From Acidobacteriota bacterium (GTDB lineage: Bacteria; Acidobacteriota; Blastocatellia; Pyrinomonadales; Pyrinomonadaceae), in contig QHXG01000001.1 of NCBI GenBank assembly GCA_003222845.1, positions 1 to 45,127 on the forward strand: a stretch of DNA of 45,127 nucleotides, read 5' to 3'. A program made the translations under genes and the position numbers. This document shows positions 10,001 to 17,621 of this stretch, in pieces. Under the pieces are notes generated by a model, which did no database searches, had not been told where the DNA came from, and saw only the letters and a program-made list of their open reading frames with translations. Every line of letters starts with the position of its first letter. Within the stretch, counting starts at the first letter, position 1.

Positions 10001-10701
10001 CCTACAGCCGGACAATCGACAACGCGATCGGTGTGCTCAGTTCGTTGGGGGACAGCCGTAATAATGGTGGTGGCCGCGGCGGCCCAGTCAATCCATTCAA
10101 TCTGGATGCAGATAAGGGCCGATCATCGCTTGATTATCCGCACCTGCTCTCAGCAGACGCGATCATCGATCTGCCGTTTGGCAAAGGACAGCGGTTCTGG
10201 AATAGCGGGCATGGCGATCGGTTTGTCAGCGGTTGGCAGTTGAACATTATTCAGAGCGCACAATCCGGTTACCCGTTCAGCGTGGTCTGCAACTGCTCAG
10301 TCATTCGTCCCTCAGTGGTTGGTGATCCCTTTTCAGGCGCACCGCCTGGATATTTCTTGAATATCAAAGCTTTCTCAAACACGACGGGATTAACGACGTT
10401 GCCGGCTAACCCTGCGGGTCAGGTCATCCAGTATGGCAACCAGCCTCGAAACGCCTTTCGGGGTCCGGCCATTTGGAATACCGATGTGTCATTGTTCAAG
10501 ACGACCAGGATTACTGAGCGCGCAAAGTTCCAGATCGGCCTTGAGGCCTTCAACTTCTGGAACCATTTGAAGCGGACGGTGCCGAACAACAACGTAGGAG
10601 ACACTACTAATCCGAACCGGGGCGAGATTCAGTCTTTCGGGCGGTTCGATGGCACCTACCCGGGACGCGTAATCCAATACCGGGCTAAGTTGATTTTCTA
10701 G
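7060..10701 (+). CDS. TonB-dependent receptor, Oar-like, with carboxypeptidase-regulatory domain
   Basis: This 1213-residue outer-membrane protein has a signal peptide (MSSIRNVAHLLVRVVIFTFL...MAQ) and then a carboxypeptidase-regulatory/CarboxypepD_reg domain at about 30-115 (IVGTVTDTNGAAVQGATV; GTYKVTATKQGF). A plug region follows (ELPLSGRNFTQLATLTPGV; FSLDGVDNNEP; IAEFKV), then a long beta-barrel ending in the aromatic-terminated YRAKLIF expected of barrel proteins. These Oar-like receptors are the expanded TonB-receptor class of Acidobacteriota and take up large substrates using TonB energy. A TTG at 6970 would add 30 unlikely residues. ATG 7060 has GCGAGG at the correct distance and begins the signal peptide. 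No SusD-like lipoprotein gene follows. The upstream ROK regulator and downstream glycosidases suggest an oligosaccharide substrate, which is inferred. Confidence 0.95.
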   Translation: MSSIRNVAHLLVRVVIFTFLVAIFALPTMAQTNKADIVGTVTDTNGAAVQGATVTITKVDTNSTRTVTSGDSGQYEAPLLEIGTYKVTATKQGFQTVTQENVVLQTNDRLRIDLTLPPGNVSGVVTVTAGAPLVETETSDRGTVVTGREVTELPLSGRNFTQLATLTPGVARSGGVGSVGGTGPDARQFNNGDPRAGSGGPGSSNENGGTETSRFARSGGGGLIVNGQRPTNNNFSLDGVDNNEPQFGTIGVFPNPDAIAEFKVTTSIPPAEVGRASGAVISTTILSGTNQFHGSGYYYGQNSALNAYHPILKRNRGDAIARGVTNLAPFTKAVQQIHEFGGTLGGPIIKNKTFFFFDYLGQRNHLPFPASSTVPTAGSRNGNFTGFANHDCDGDGSSTGANDGPVCNPFTGKAFPNATIPDNLISPISKKLFNLFPQPTINVFNPDQGNNNFFTQRKNQERINNYEFKIDHKLTQKNSLTGRFSNQDLKTNRANLLPGLPTAGFGAGDEIGNTRQVSVSDTHTFSPTILNEFRFGLTKIDIGIFNCGVGGACGTSATFANDIGYPNANDGSLEASGGPGLGNFGSGFTEYLGDGGLFRVKSKNPYFADSLTIVHGAHVAKIGGELRVRYLNTIDGGRSGFLKGNMQYADDAPASNPLITGQVCPAASTRIVLVGDPPVPQTQCYVDKNGIPYGGTANAQANELMSLPAFQVDRGKVFGGPFNLRTREYGLFVQDDWKASPRLTLNFGLRYDLFTPPTEKSGRTSYYFPNVSKVVVASGAGDRIISTDKNNFGPRFGFAYAVNKEKTMVLRGGYGLLYTLDGTDYPPSIRNVPFTNTIHFSQFNSQQPTSARTYFSVNTGPRSVTTQVDPANVPTSVSVFSVDRNQKIGYVHQFQISYQWQFSRDWSLDVGYVGNRSRNLLTTFNIGTGNGGGTAAAKNAAGGFIGNALLYSNAARSSYDGLQTQLQKRLSKNIQGQISYTYSRTIDNAIGVLSSLGDSRNNGGGRGGPVNPFNLDADKGRSSLDYPHLLSADAIIDLPFGKGQRFWNSGHGDRFVSGWQLNIIQSAQSGYPFSVVCNCSVIRPSVVGDPFSGAPPGYFLNIKAFSNTTGLTTLPANPAGQVIQYGNQPRNAFRGPAIWNTDVSLFKTTRITERAKFQIGLEAFNFWNHLKRTVPNNNVGDTTNPNRGEIQSFGRFDGTYPGRVIQYRAKLIF

Positions 10702-10708
10702 TTATGCG

Positions 10709-10887
10709 TTTGGAGTCCGCCGGCAGAGCGAAGCGGCGACGGCGCTTTGGATTCACTGTCCGATAAACTTAAGTTTGTCGTCTTGCTGGAATTCATCAGG
10801 GGTTCAATTCGCGAAGCAAACGACAAGCTAAAGTTTATCGGAGACCCAAAGCGCCGGCGCCGCTTCGCTCTGCCGGCGCACTCCAAA
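10709..10887. repeat. MITE-like long inverted repeat (~70-bp arms)
   Basis: The left arm (10709-10780) and right arm (10821-10887) are near-complete reverse complements. Shared blocks include TTTGGAGT, GCCGGCAGAGCGAAGCGGCG, GGCGCTTTGG, TCCGATAAACTT and TTGTCG, with only scattered mismatches and a ~40-base centre that is itself partly complementary. The element encodes no protein. It lies between the TonB receptor stop and the TPR gene promoter, so its transcript could fold as a large hairpin and act as a terminator. The structure fits a non-autonomous mobile element or a dispersed palindromic repeat. Confidence 0.85.
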
Positions 10888-10913
10888 TGAAACTCGCGCG
10901 CGCGGTCGTCTTT

Positions 10914-10922
10914 TGTTAGAAT
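10914..10922 (+). promoter_or_regulatory. Extended -10 element before the TPR gene
   Basis: TGT followed by TAGAAT (10917-10922) resembles an extended -10 box and lies 37 bp before the ATG at 10959. No convincing -35 box is present, because the upstream bases belong to the end of the inverted repeat and a CG-rich run. Confidence 0.35.
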
Positions 10923-10958
10923 CCTCGGTCGTTTCCCCAGCAGTCCTGCTTTAAGTCA

Positions 10959-12500
10959 ATGGTTAATCGGTCAAAGTTAGTTGTTCTTTCGACGTTGGTC
11001 CTTCTCAGCGGGGCGGCGTCGGTTCCTGCGCAACAGCCCAAAGAACGATCGCACGTTGAGCGGTTCAGCACGCCCGAAGCGAAGGCGGGGCGCGAAGAGT
11101 CCGAGGCCAGCGCGAAACTTGCCGCGAATCCAAACGACGATCAGGCGCTCAACGCGCGAGCGATTGCACGCATACGCCTCGGCCGCTACCACGAAGCCTT
11201 TGAAGACGCACGTCGCGCAGTCAGCCTCAAGCCTGCTGATTCAGATTATCAAGCCAACCTGGGCTACGTTCTATGGAAATTGGGTCGTCCCGAAGAAGCA
11301 ATCAATGCCGAACGAACGGCACTTAAGCTCAATCCGAAAAATACCACCGCGCACTATCAATTGGGTCGGTTTCTACTTCGCCTCGGCCAGCAAAAGGATC
11401 TTAACGAGGCCGTCGGGGAATTACGGAAAGCGCTGGAATTGGATCCGCGGCAATATGAAGTTCGATTCGAGTTGATCGGCGCGTATCGCGAACTCGGCAA
11501 TCTGGCCGAAGCTGCAGCGCAGTTAGATGTCTTGCAGGACTCACGGCCCACCGATCCGCGCGTCTTCTATGTAACGGGTTTGCTGGACACGGACCGCAAT
11601 GATCTGAATTCGGCACTCAAGAATTTCAACGAAGCCATCACTCGCGACCCGACTATGTTTGCTGCCTGGCAGGATCTTGGTCTTGCTTACATGAAAGCGA
11701 ATCGCTGGACTGACGCGATGAATGCTTTCGCTGAGTTGGTACGCCGCCAGCCCAATTCTGTCGAGGCCGCGTATTTTCATGCGTTGGCTCTCTATAACTC
11801 AGACAAGACGAGTGAGGCCGAGTCGGAGGCGCGGCGGACCTTGCGTCTCGATGCCGGCGCGGTCGAGGCGCACACTCTGCTGGGAATCATTTTAGCGTCG
11901 CGGGGCAATGCCAACAGTGAAGCGGCAGATGCTCTTTCGCAGGCGATCGCGTTGAATCCTAACAGCTTTGATGCCCAATTGTATTTGGGCCGCGTTCAAT
12001 ACTCGATGAAAGACTACGCTGGCGCAGCCAAGAGTTTTCGGGCCGCAGTGACGCTCAATCCGCGTCATGCCGAAGCAAGATTCTTCCTGGGCACAACGTT
12101 GGAACTCGCGGGTGACTCGAATGCAGCGATGTCGGAATACCAGGAGCTGATAAAGGCCCAGCCTGATTCGGCGATGGGCCAGCTTGGATTGGGCGCGTTG
12201 CTGGTAAAGCAGGGCAGATTCGATGAAGCGGTTGTAGCCTTAAGACGTGCGGTCGCCCTCAACCCGAAAGAGTTCGAAGCGCACTGGGCTCTGGGCCGAG
12301 CGCTGGCGTTGAAGGAACGTTATGCGGAGGCCGTACAATCGTTTCAAACAGCCATATCGCTTGCCCCTAATCGCTCTGATGCTCACTACCAATTGGGACT
12401 AGCGTTGAGGAGGCTCGGTCGAACGGAAGAAGCTAACCGCGAGTTCGGAATTGTTGAGCGATTGAATACCGAGTTTCGCACGAGCACGAAGCCGCTATGA
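10959..12500 (+). CDS. Exported TPR repeat protein
   Basis: The 513-residue protein has a signal peptide (MVNRSKLVVLSTLVLLSGAA...PAQ) followed by about twelve tetratricopeptide repeats. Typical units end in the A-x-x-LNP pattern (AINAERTALKLNPKN; AVVALRRAVALNPKE; AVQSFQTAISLAPNR) and continue to the C-terminus with no other domain. It is predicted to be a periplasmic or outer-membrane-associated scaffold for protein-protein contacts. It follows the Oar-like receptor and precedes a second TPR protein. TPR proteins next to CRTAC1 and TonB-receptor genes are a recurring Acidobacteriota arrangement, and a joint function is inferred only. The start is ATG 10959, immediately before the signal peptide. 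Confidence 0.88.
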   Translation: MVNRSKLVVLSTLVLLSGAASVPAQQPKERSHVERFSTPEAKAGREESEASAKLAANPNDDQALNARAIARIRLGRYHEAFEDARRAVSLKPADSDYQANLGYVLWKLGRPEEAINAERTALKLNPKNTTAHYQLGRFLLRLGQQKDLNEAVGELRKALELDPRQYEVRFELIGAYRELGNLAEAAAQLDVLQDSRPTDPRVFYVTGLLDTDRNDLNSALKNFNEAITRDPTMFAAWQDLGLAYMKANRWTDAMNAFAELVRRQPNSVEAAYFHALALYNSDKTSEAESEARRTLRLDAGAVEAHTLLGIILASRGNANSEAADALSQAIALNPNSFDAQLYLGRVQYSMKDYAGAAKSFRAAVTLNPRHAEARFFLGTTLELAGDSNAAMSEYQELIKAQPDSAMGQLGLGALLVKQGRFDEAVVALRRAVALNPKEFEAHWALGRALALKERYAEAVQSFQTAISLAPNRSDAHYQLGLALRRLGRTEEANREFGIVERLNTEFRTSTKPL

Positions 12501-12561
12501 GATCTTCGCAACAATTTCGTTTTTAATGGGCACAAGAAGAAGGGTTCCGTTTGAGCGCCAA

Positions 12562-12801
12562 CAACCGCAAGGCGGTTGCAACCTTCAGCCCAGGGTTGGC
12601 GCTTCGGCTACCCTGGGAAAGGATTTTATTAATTATTATTCCAACCCTGTAAGGGTTGGCGCGCCCGAGTCAACGATGAATCTGAAATGTAATCGTCGGC
12701 GACGCAACCGCGTTGCGGTTGGATTGTCTAATGGCGAATCCTTTTCCCAACGTAGCCGCAACGGCAACGTTGGGCTGGAGGGTGCAACCGCTTTGCGGTT
12801 A
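12562..12801. repeat. Array of six short perfect or near-perfect hairpins
   Basis: Three copies of CAACCGC-NNN-GCGGTTG (12562-12578 and 12705-12721 complete; 12785-12801 with one arm end changed) alternate with other stems. These are CCCAGGGT/ACCCTGGG (12589-12617), CCAACCCT-GTA-AGGGTTGG (12641-12659) and CCCAACGT/ACGTTGGG with an inner GCCG-CAA-CGGC (12746-12774). The layout suggests two tandem units, 12562-12659 and 12705-12801. The array overlaps the 5' part of an open frame leading into the second TPR gene, and its last hairpin contains that gene's probable TTG start. Confidence 0.8.
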
Positions 12802-14442
12802 ATTGCGCCGTGCTGGCTCTTGCTCGCAGTTTTTTTCACCTTAAGCCTTTCAGCGTCCATTAAGGCTCAACGAACATCGACTCGAGGACAGAGCGCAACC
12901 CAGCGTGCTTCCGCTTCGGACGTTAACGATTTGAGTCCTGTTGCGAAAACCTCGCTGGATGCGGCAGTCGCGGCATTGCAATCGAATGCTCTGGTCGAAG
13001 CTGAACGCCAAGCCAGGGCTGCGGTGACGGCCTCGCCGCGTTCCGCCATCACCCATAACGTGCTCGGCGTTGTGCTGGACCGTTCAGGTCGAAGCGACGA
13101 GGCATTAAAAGAATTTACGGCTGCCATCAGGCTCGATCCAAACTTCATTAGCGCCCGAAATAATTTAGGACGCATGCTTGCGGAACATGGCAAGCGAGTC
13201 GAAGCGATCGCCGAATTCGAGCGCGTCTTGAAGACCGATTCAAATTACGTTCAAGCGCATTACAACCTCGGCGCGCTTTACGCTGATTCAGGAGATTTTG
13301 CAAAGGCCGCCGCACACTTTGCGAGTGCCCGCCAGGCCGACCCAAACGATCCCCAACTGGCTCTTGCCTTTTTGAATGTGGCCTATCGCGCGAATCGTCT
13401 ACAGGAAGCGGATACGGCTGCGGAGTTGGTGGAACGCGCGGCCGGCTCAGATGGGAAGTCGCTTTTCACACTGGCTACGGTGCTGGCGGAGGCGAAGCAA
13501 TATGAGCGGGCGGCTCGTCTGTTTGCCCGAGTGAATGAATTGACGCCCCACACGTTCGAAGTGCTTTACGATCTGGGAATCGCGCTTTACAACCTGGAGC
13601 GCAATCAGGAAGCCGAACGCTATCTAGCCGAAGCCGCAGATCTGAATCCAGGACCGCCCGAGACGCACTTTCGGTTGGCGCTCATTGCCAGCGCGCTGAA
13701 CGATACGGCGAACTCAGTGCTCGAATTCAAGCACGCGATTCAGCGCGATCCGAAAAATCCCAACTTTCATTTTATGCTGGCGCGCGAGTATTCGCGCATC
13801 GGATATTGGGACGGCGCGATCGAAGAGAATACGAAGGCGATTGAAGTCAATCCAAAGGAAGCGGCCTACGTTTACGCGCGCGCCAATGCTAATTATCGGA
13901 AAGGTGAGTGGACGGCGGCAGCCGTGGATTTCGACCGCGCCGCGGAACTCGATCCGAAGATTGAAAATATCGAATACCTGCGTGGGTATGCGCACCGCGC
14001 CGCCGGAGATTTTGAGAAGGCGCGAGAAATTCTCGAACGGTTTGTGGCCACTCATCCGGATCACATCGATGCTCTCTCCAGTCTCGGCTACGTCGCCATC
14101 GAACAGGGCCGCCTGGACGACGCGGAGGCGCCCCTCAAACACGCTCTACAATTGGCGCCCGACGAAGTGCCGGTCCTTTATGACTATGCTAGACTCGCGC
14201 TGAAGCGACGCGATTACACGGAAGCAATCGCGCGGCTGGAGAAGGTGATTAGTAAATTGCCGACGTTGACGCAGGCTCACTATCAATTGTTTCTCGCGTA
14301 TTCCAGACTCAAGCAGACAGACAAAGCCCAGGCTGAGCTGGCAGAATTCAAAAGACTCGAGGCACTCGAGAAACAAGTTGAGCGGGAGCGCATACTTGAC
14401 GAAAAACTGCGCACTCAGCAGTTGCTCGGCCAGTCCCCATGA
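12793..14442 (+). CDS. Exported TPR repeat protein (second)
   Basis: With the TTG start at 12793 the product has 549 residues: a signal peptide (M-RLIAPCWLLLAVFFTLSLSA...KAQ), a short low-complexity linker and about twelve TPR units to residue 530 or so (for example ALKEFTAAIRLDPNF and AIEENTKAIEVNPKE). The last ~30 residues form a charged helix rich in Glu, Lys and Arg. GGAGG (12777-12781) lies 11 bases before this TTG. The frame is open back to ATG 12526, but the extra 89 residues are translated from a hairpin array and would put basic, non-signal sequence ahead of the signal peptide, so I consider that start unlikely. The role is probably as a periplasmic scaffold, like the preceding TPR protein; the two are likely co-transcribed. 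Confidence 0.82.
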   Translation: MRLIAPCWLLLAVFFTLSLSASIKAQRTSTRGQSATQRASASDVNDLSPVAKTSLDAAVAALQSNALVEAERQARAAVTASPRSAITHNVLGVVLDRSGRSDEALKEFTAAIRLDPNFISARNNLGRMLAEHGKRVEAIAEFERVLKTDSNYVQAHYNLGALYADSGDFAKAAAHFASARQADPNDPQLALAFLNVAYRANRLQEADTAAELVERAAGSDGKSLFTLATVLAEAKQYERAARLFARVNELTPHTFEVLYDLGIALYNLERNQEAERYLAEAADLNPGPPETHFRLALIASALNDTANSVLEFKHAIQRDPKNPNFHFMLAREYSRIGYWDGAIEENTKAIEVNPKEAAYVYARANANYRKGEWTAAAVDFDRAAELDPKIENIEYLRGYAHRAAGDFEKAREILERFVATHPDHIDALSSLGYVAIEQGRLDDAEAPLKHALQLAPDEVPVLYDYARLALKRRDYTEAIARLEKVISKLPTLTQAHYQLFLAYSRLKQTDKAQAELAEFKRLEALEKQVERERILDEKLRTQQLLGQSP

Positions 14443-14458
14443 AGTGAGTGGTATAGAG

Positions 14459-15232
14459 ATGATTTACAATTTAAGAACATTGATTGGTTTGATAGCCAGT
14501 ATAGGTACTTTGATTGCTTTCGTATACGCACAGGATAAATTGCCGACGAAACCATTTACTCAATGGTCCCGAAGCGAGGCGGAAGCGATATTGAACAATC
14601 CACCCTGGGTAATCCGGAACGAAGTCCGAATAAAGTTCGATAAAGAGACGCAGGTTGCCGCCGGCTCATATTCCGGTGTCTCCAGCGCCGCCGCCGCCCA
14701 AGCGCAGACTGAAGTGACAAGTCAGGTTCCCGTCGATTTCATTTTTACACTGCGACTGCGTTCGGCTTTACCGGTGCGTCAGGCTTTAGTCAGGCTCAGA
14801 CAGCTACAGAGCGATGTGAAGATGAGCGACCAGGAGCGCGCGTCCTACGAGGCGCGGACCAAGGGGCTGCTCGAGTGTCCCGCCTGCGCGAACAATTACG
14901 TAATCACCTTGAGTTCCAAATCAACGAATAGTCCGGGCGCCGATGCGGTCTACACACTATTCAAAGGAGGCCGGCTGGCGGACCTGCAGCGTTATGTTTA
15001 TCTTGCGAACGAGCGCGGAGAGCGGCGGCAGTTGATCCATTTCGTCCCGCCTAAGGCGTCTGGAGACGAAGCGACATTCTATTTTCCACGCTTGGATGGC
15101 CGAGGGGCGCCGCTGCTGAGTCCTGAGAACAAGCAGCTCGTGATCAACCTGACTGACAATCAGATAAATCCGATTACGAACTTCAGGATAGATGTATCAA
15201 GATTGGTCCTAAACGGCAAAGTTGAATTTTAA
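14459..15232 (+). CDS. Exported protein of unknown family
   Basis: The 257-residue product begins with a signal peptide (MIYNLRTLIGLIASIGTLIAF...YAQ). The mature part starts with KPFTQWSRSEAEAILNNPPW, continues with a basic/polar region containing ALPVRQALVRLRQL, has one CPAC cysteine pair near residue 141, and ends in a predicted beta-rich segment. I do not recognise a named domain. The mix of W-S-x-x-E-A at the mature N-terminus and a beta-rich tail is reminiscent of Acidobacteriota exported proteins annotated only as hypothetical. ATG 14459 was chosen over an in-frame GTG at 14378, which would overlap the TPR gene by 65 bp and add a non-signal leader. It is likely in one operon with the two TPR genes (17-bp gap). 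Confidence 0.72.
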   Translation: MIYNLRTLIGLIASIGTLIAFVYAQDKLPTKPFTQWSRSEAEAILNNPPWVIRNEVRIKFDKETQVAAGSYSGVSSAAAAQAQTEVTSQVPVDFIFTLRLRSALPVRQALVRLRQLQSDVKMSDQERASYEARTKGLLECPACANNYVITLSSKSTNSPGADAVYTLFKGGRLADLQRYVYLANERGERRQLIHFVPPKASGDEATFYFPRLDGRGAPLLSPENKQLVINLTDNQINPITNFRIDVSRLVLNGKVEF

Positions 15233-15431
15233 CCTCGCGGGCGCCCAAGTGCGCGTTCTAAACGGCGCGCCAATTGTGGGCCGTCAGAACACCGCGATGC
15301 GGCGCGTGCGCGAGCAGCTTCACGACGAGATCGAACAGCACAAGTTCTGGCAATTTCTCTTCTTCAAATATTGGTTCGTGCTCAAGACATATTGCAATGA
15401 GCGCGGCTTGAAGTTGATCGACGACGCATGA
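15222..15431 (+). CDS. Possible small protein, unknown
   Basis: A 69-codon frame starts at TTG 15222 (11-bp overlap with the previous gene), with an internal ATG at 15297 that would give 45 residues. The last part (about residues 30-69) looks coding: an amphipathic, aromatic-rich helix with HKFWQFLFFKYWFVLKTYC followed by NERGLKLIDDA, and a codon choice like its neighbours. There is no signal peptide or known motif. It could be a genuine small protein, or the end of a degraded gene whose beginning was lost. The start is undecided. Confidence 0.4.
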   Translation: MNFNLAGAQVRVLNGAPIVGRQNTAMRRVREQLHDEIEQHKFWQFLFFKYWFVLKTYCNERGLKLIDDA

Positions 15432-15586
15432 ATCTGCCCAACAGTACTGAGGGCAATTGGAGTCGGCGATTTGCGAAAGCAACTGGGAGAGAAATTCGCG
15501 GTGAGCGACTCCGTGACTTAACCGATACGTGCGGCCGCACGCCGAAGCGTGAACTTGATAACATCCATATTGGAGCAGGACAAAGA

Positions 15587-17494
15587 ATGAAGCGACGTTT
15601 ATATTTTGCGCTGCTCTTGTTTTTTGGCGCTATTGCCTTGATGGCCAGCACGTCGTCAGTTCGCGCGGAAGCACCTGAAGTTCTAAAAGTCGAGCCCCCC
15701 GGTTGGTGGGCCGGACATTCGATCAATCCGGTTCGAGTTCTGATTCGCGGGCGAAATCTGAGCAATGCACGCGTAGAAATCCGGGGCGAAGGGCTGCGAG
15801 TGGGCGCGGTCACACCTAACTCGACGGGAACATGCCTGTTCGTCGATGTTGAGATTAGCCGGCTCGCCAAACCGGGAAATCGACGATTGCGGATAACAAC
15901 TGGAACGGAATCGACGGAAGCTAACTTTGAAATCTTGAATCTGTTGGCGCGCGCCGGCCGATTTCAAGGTTTTTCGACTGACGACGTGATCTACTTGATC
16001 ATGACCGATCGTTTCAGTGACGGCGATCCTTCGAACAACGATCCGCCGGGATCGAAAGGTCTATACGACCGTTCAAAACCGCGCTATTACCACGGCGGCG
16101 ACTTTGAAGGCATTATCGAGCATCTGCCTTATCTGAAAGATCTCGGCGTAACGGCGATTTGGCTGACACCGTGGTACGACAACGTCAATCATCTTAACGA
16201 GCGCGAGCAGTATCCCGATCAACCGAACGGCCCGAGGCGAAGGATTACCGATTATCACGGTTACGGCGCAGTGGATTTCTACGGCGTCGAAGAACATTTT
16301 GGGACGCTCGCCAAACTGCGCGAACTCGTGGATAAGGCACATCAAATCGGCCTCAAAGTCATCCAGGATCAAGTCGCGAATCACACTGGACCATATCATC
16401 CCTGGGTAAACGATCCGCCGACACCGACCTGGTTTAACGGCACCGCGCAGAAACATCTCGCGAACGTGTGGCAGACGTGGTCGGTTCGCGATCCTCACTC
16501 AACGCCTCAAGTTCAGCGCGAAACTCTCGATGGTTGGTTCGTCGACATCTTGCCGGATTTGAATCAGAACGATCCGGAAGTTGCGCGGTACGAAATCCAA
16601 AACACCCTTTGGTGGATCGGCGTCACCGGGATCGACGCCATTCGGCAGGATACTTTTCAATATGTGCCGCGAACTTTCTGGCGCGACTGGATGGCGGCTA
16701 TTAAGCGTGAGTATCCGAAAGTGAATGTCGTCGGCGAAGTTCTGGACGGCGATGTTGCGCACACTTCATTTTTTCAAGGAGGGCGCGCGCGTTATGACGG
16801 CGTGGATGACGCGCTCGATACGCTGTTTGATTTTCCTCTGATGTATCCGTTGCGGCGGGCGTTTGCGGCAGGCAAGGACATTCGCGAGCTGCCAAGAATT
16901 CTCGCCAGCGATCCTCTGTATCCAAACGCAAATGTTTTAGTCCCGCTCATCGGAAATCATGACTTGAAGCGATTCATGAACGAGCCCAGCGCCACCATAG
17001 AAGGGTTGAAGATGGCGCAGACTTTGATTATGACGATGCGCGGCACGCCACAGCTTTATTACGGTGACGAGATTGCAATGCAGGGCGGCGACGATCCTGA
17101 CAACCGGCGAGATTTTCCGGGCGGCTTTCCGGCAGACGGCATTAACGCCTTCACGACACGCAATGAAAAACAGAGATCCGTTTTCGACCATCAGAAATTG
17201 TTGGGCCAATTGCGCGCTGAGTTCGAACCTCTGCGACGCGGCAACTTGCTGAATTTGTTTGCGACCGAACATCAGTACGTTTATGCGCGCAACACCGCGA
17301 AGGATTCGGTCGTCGTGGCTTTCAATAACGATACCAAGCCGGCGAGCGCGGAATTCAATGTGGCCGAAACGAAGTTGGCGAATGGCGCGACTCTGAAGGA
17401 TCGACTGGGTAGCGTGCCGGACGTTCAGGTTCGGAATGAAAGAATAAAGTTTGAATTGCCGGCGCATTCGTCTGCGATTCTCGTGCGAAAGTAG
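15587..17494 (+). CDS. Alpha-amylase family GH13 (cyclomaltodextrinase/neopullulanase-like)
   Basis: The 635-residue exported enzyme has a signal peptide (MKRRLYFALLLFFGAIALMA...VRA) and then an N-terminal beta-sandwich of the cyclomaltodextrinase type (LKVEPPGWWAGH; VRVLIRGRNLSNARV). The GH13 (beta/alpha)8 barrel follows, starting at DDVIYLIMTDRFSDGDP, and a C-terminal domain finishes the chain. Catalytic residues visible are the nucleophile Asp355 (IRQD), the acid/base Glu384 (VVGE) and the transition-state Asp459 (GNHD). Region I reads DQVANH. It probably hydrolyses alpha-1,4 bonds (and perhaps alpha-1,6 or cyclic dextrins) in the periplasm. Start ATG 15587 has an AGGA sequence 6 bases upstream. 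In-frame codons back to 15428 precede the signal peptide and are unlikely to be translated. It is followed by a sugar transporter. Confidence 0.93.
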   Translation: MKRRLYFALLLFFGAIALMASTSSVRAEAPEVLKVEPPGWWAGHSINPVRVLIRGRNLSNARVEIRGEGLRVGAVTPNSTGTCLFVDVEISRLAKPGNRRLRITTGTESTEANFEILNLLARAGRFQGFSTDDVIYLIMTDRFSDGDPSNNDPPGSKGLYDRSKPRYYHGGDFEGIIEHLPYLKDLGVTAIWLTPWYDNVNHLNEREQYPDQPNGPRRRITDYHGYGAVDFYGVEEHFGTLAKLRELVDKAHQIGLKVIQDQVANHTGPYHPWVNDPPTPTWFNGTAQKHLANVWQTWSVRDPHSTPQVQRETLDGWFVDILPDLNQNDPEVARYEIQNTLWWIGVTGIDAIRQDTFQYVPRTFWRDWMAAIKREYPKVNVVGEVLDGDVAHTSFFQGGRARYDGVDDALDTLFDFPLMYPLRRAFAAGKDIRELPRILASDPLYPNANVLVPLIGNHDLKRFMNEPSATIEGLKMAQTLIMTMRGTPQLYYGDEIAMQGGDDPDNRRDFPGGFPADGINAFTTRNEKQRSVFDHQKLLGQLRAEFEPLRRGNLLNLFATEHQYVYARNTAKDSVVVAFNNDTKPASAEFNVAETKLANGATLKDRLGSVPDVQVRNERIKFELPAHSSAILVRK

Positions 17495-17574
17495 CGTGTT
17501 CAAGCTAAAGCCTTTCACAGATCAAGTAGCTACTATGCGAGGTAGAATAAATTCTGGATCCGTTTAGACTGCAG

Positions 17575-17588
17575 GCGGACACGTCCGC
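17575..17588. repeat. Short perfect palindrome in the GH13-MFS spacer
   Basis: GCGGAC-AC-GTCCGC forms a 6-bp stem with a two-base centre, set within a weaker outer GACT...AGTC pairing. It lies between the GH13 stop and the transporter start and could be a regulator-binding site or an mRNA hairpin. Nothing decides between these. Confidence 0.4.
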
Positions 17589-17621
17589 AGTCGAAACGAT
17601 GGGTGGGGGAGCGATCAGACA

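Noticed and set aside
12526-12792. N-terminal extension of the second TPR protein
   Set aside because: The 89 residues are translated from the hairpin array and would precede a normal signal peptide.
12541-12801. Possible CRISPR array
   Set aside because: Repeated units are hairpins of differing sequence and spacing with no constant repeat/unique spacer pattern, and no cas genes are near.
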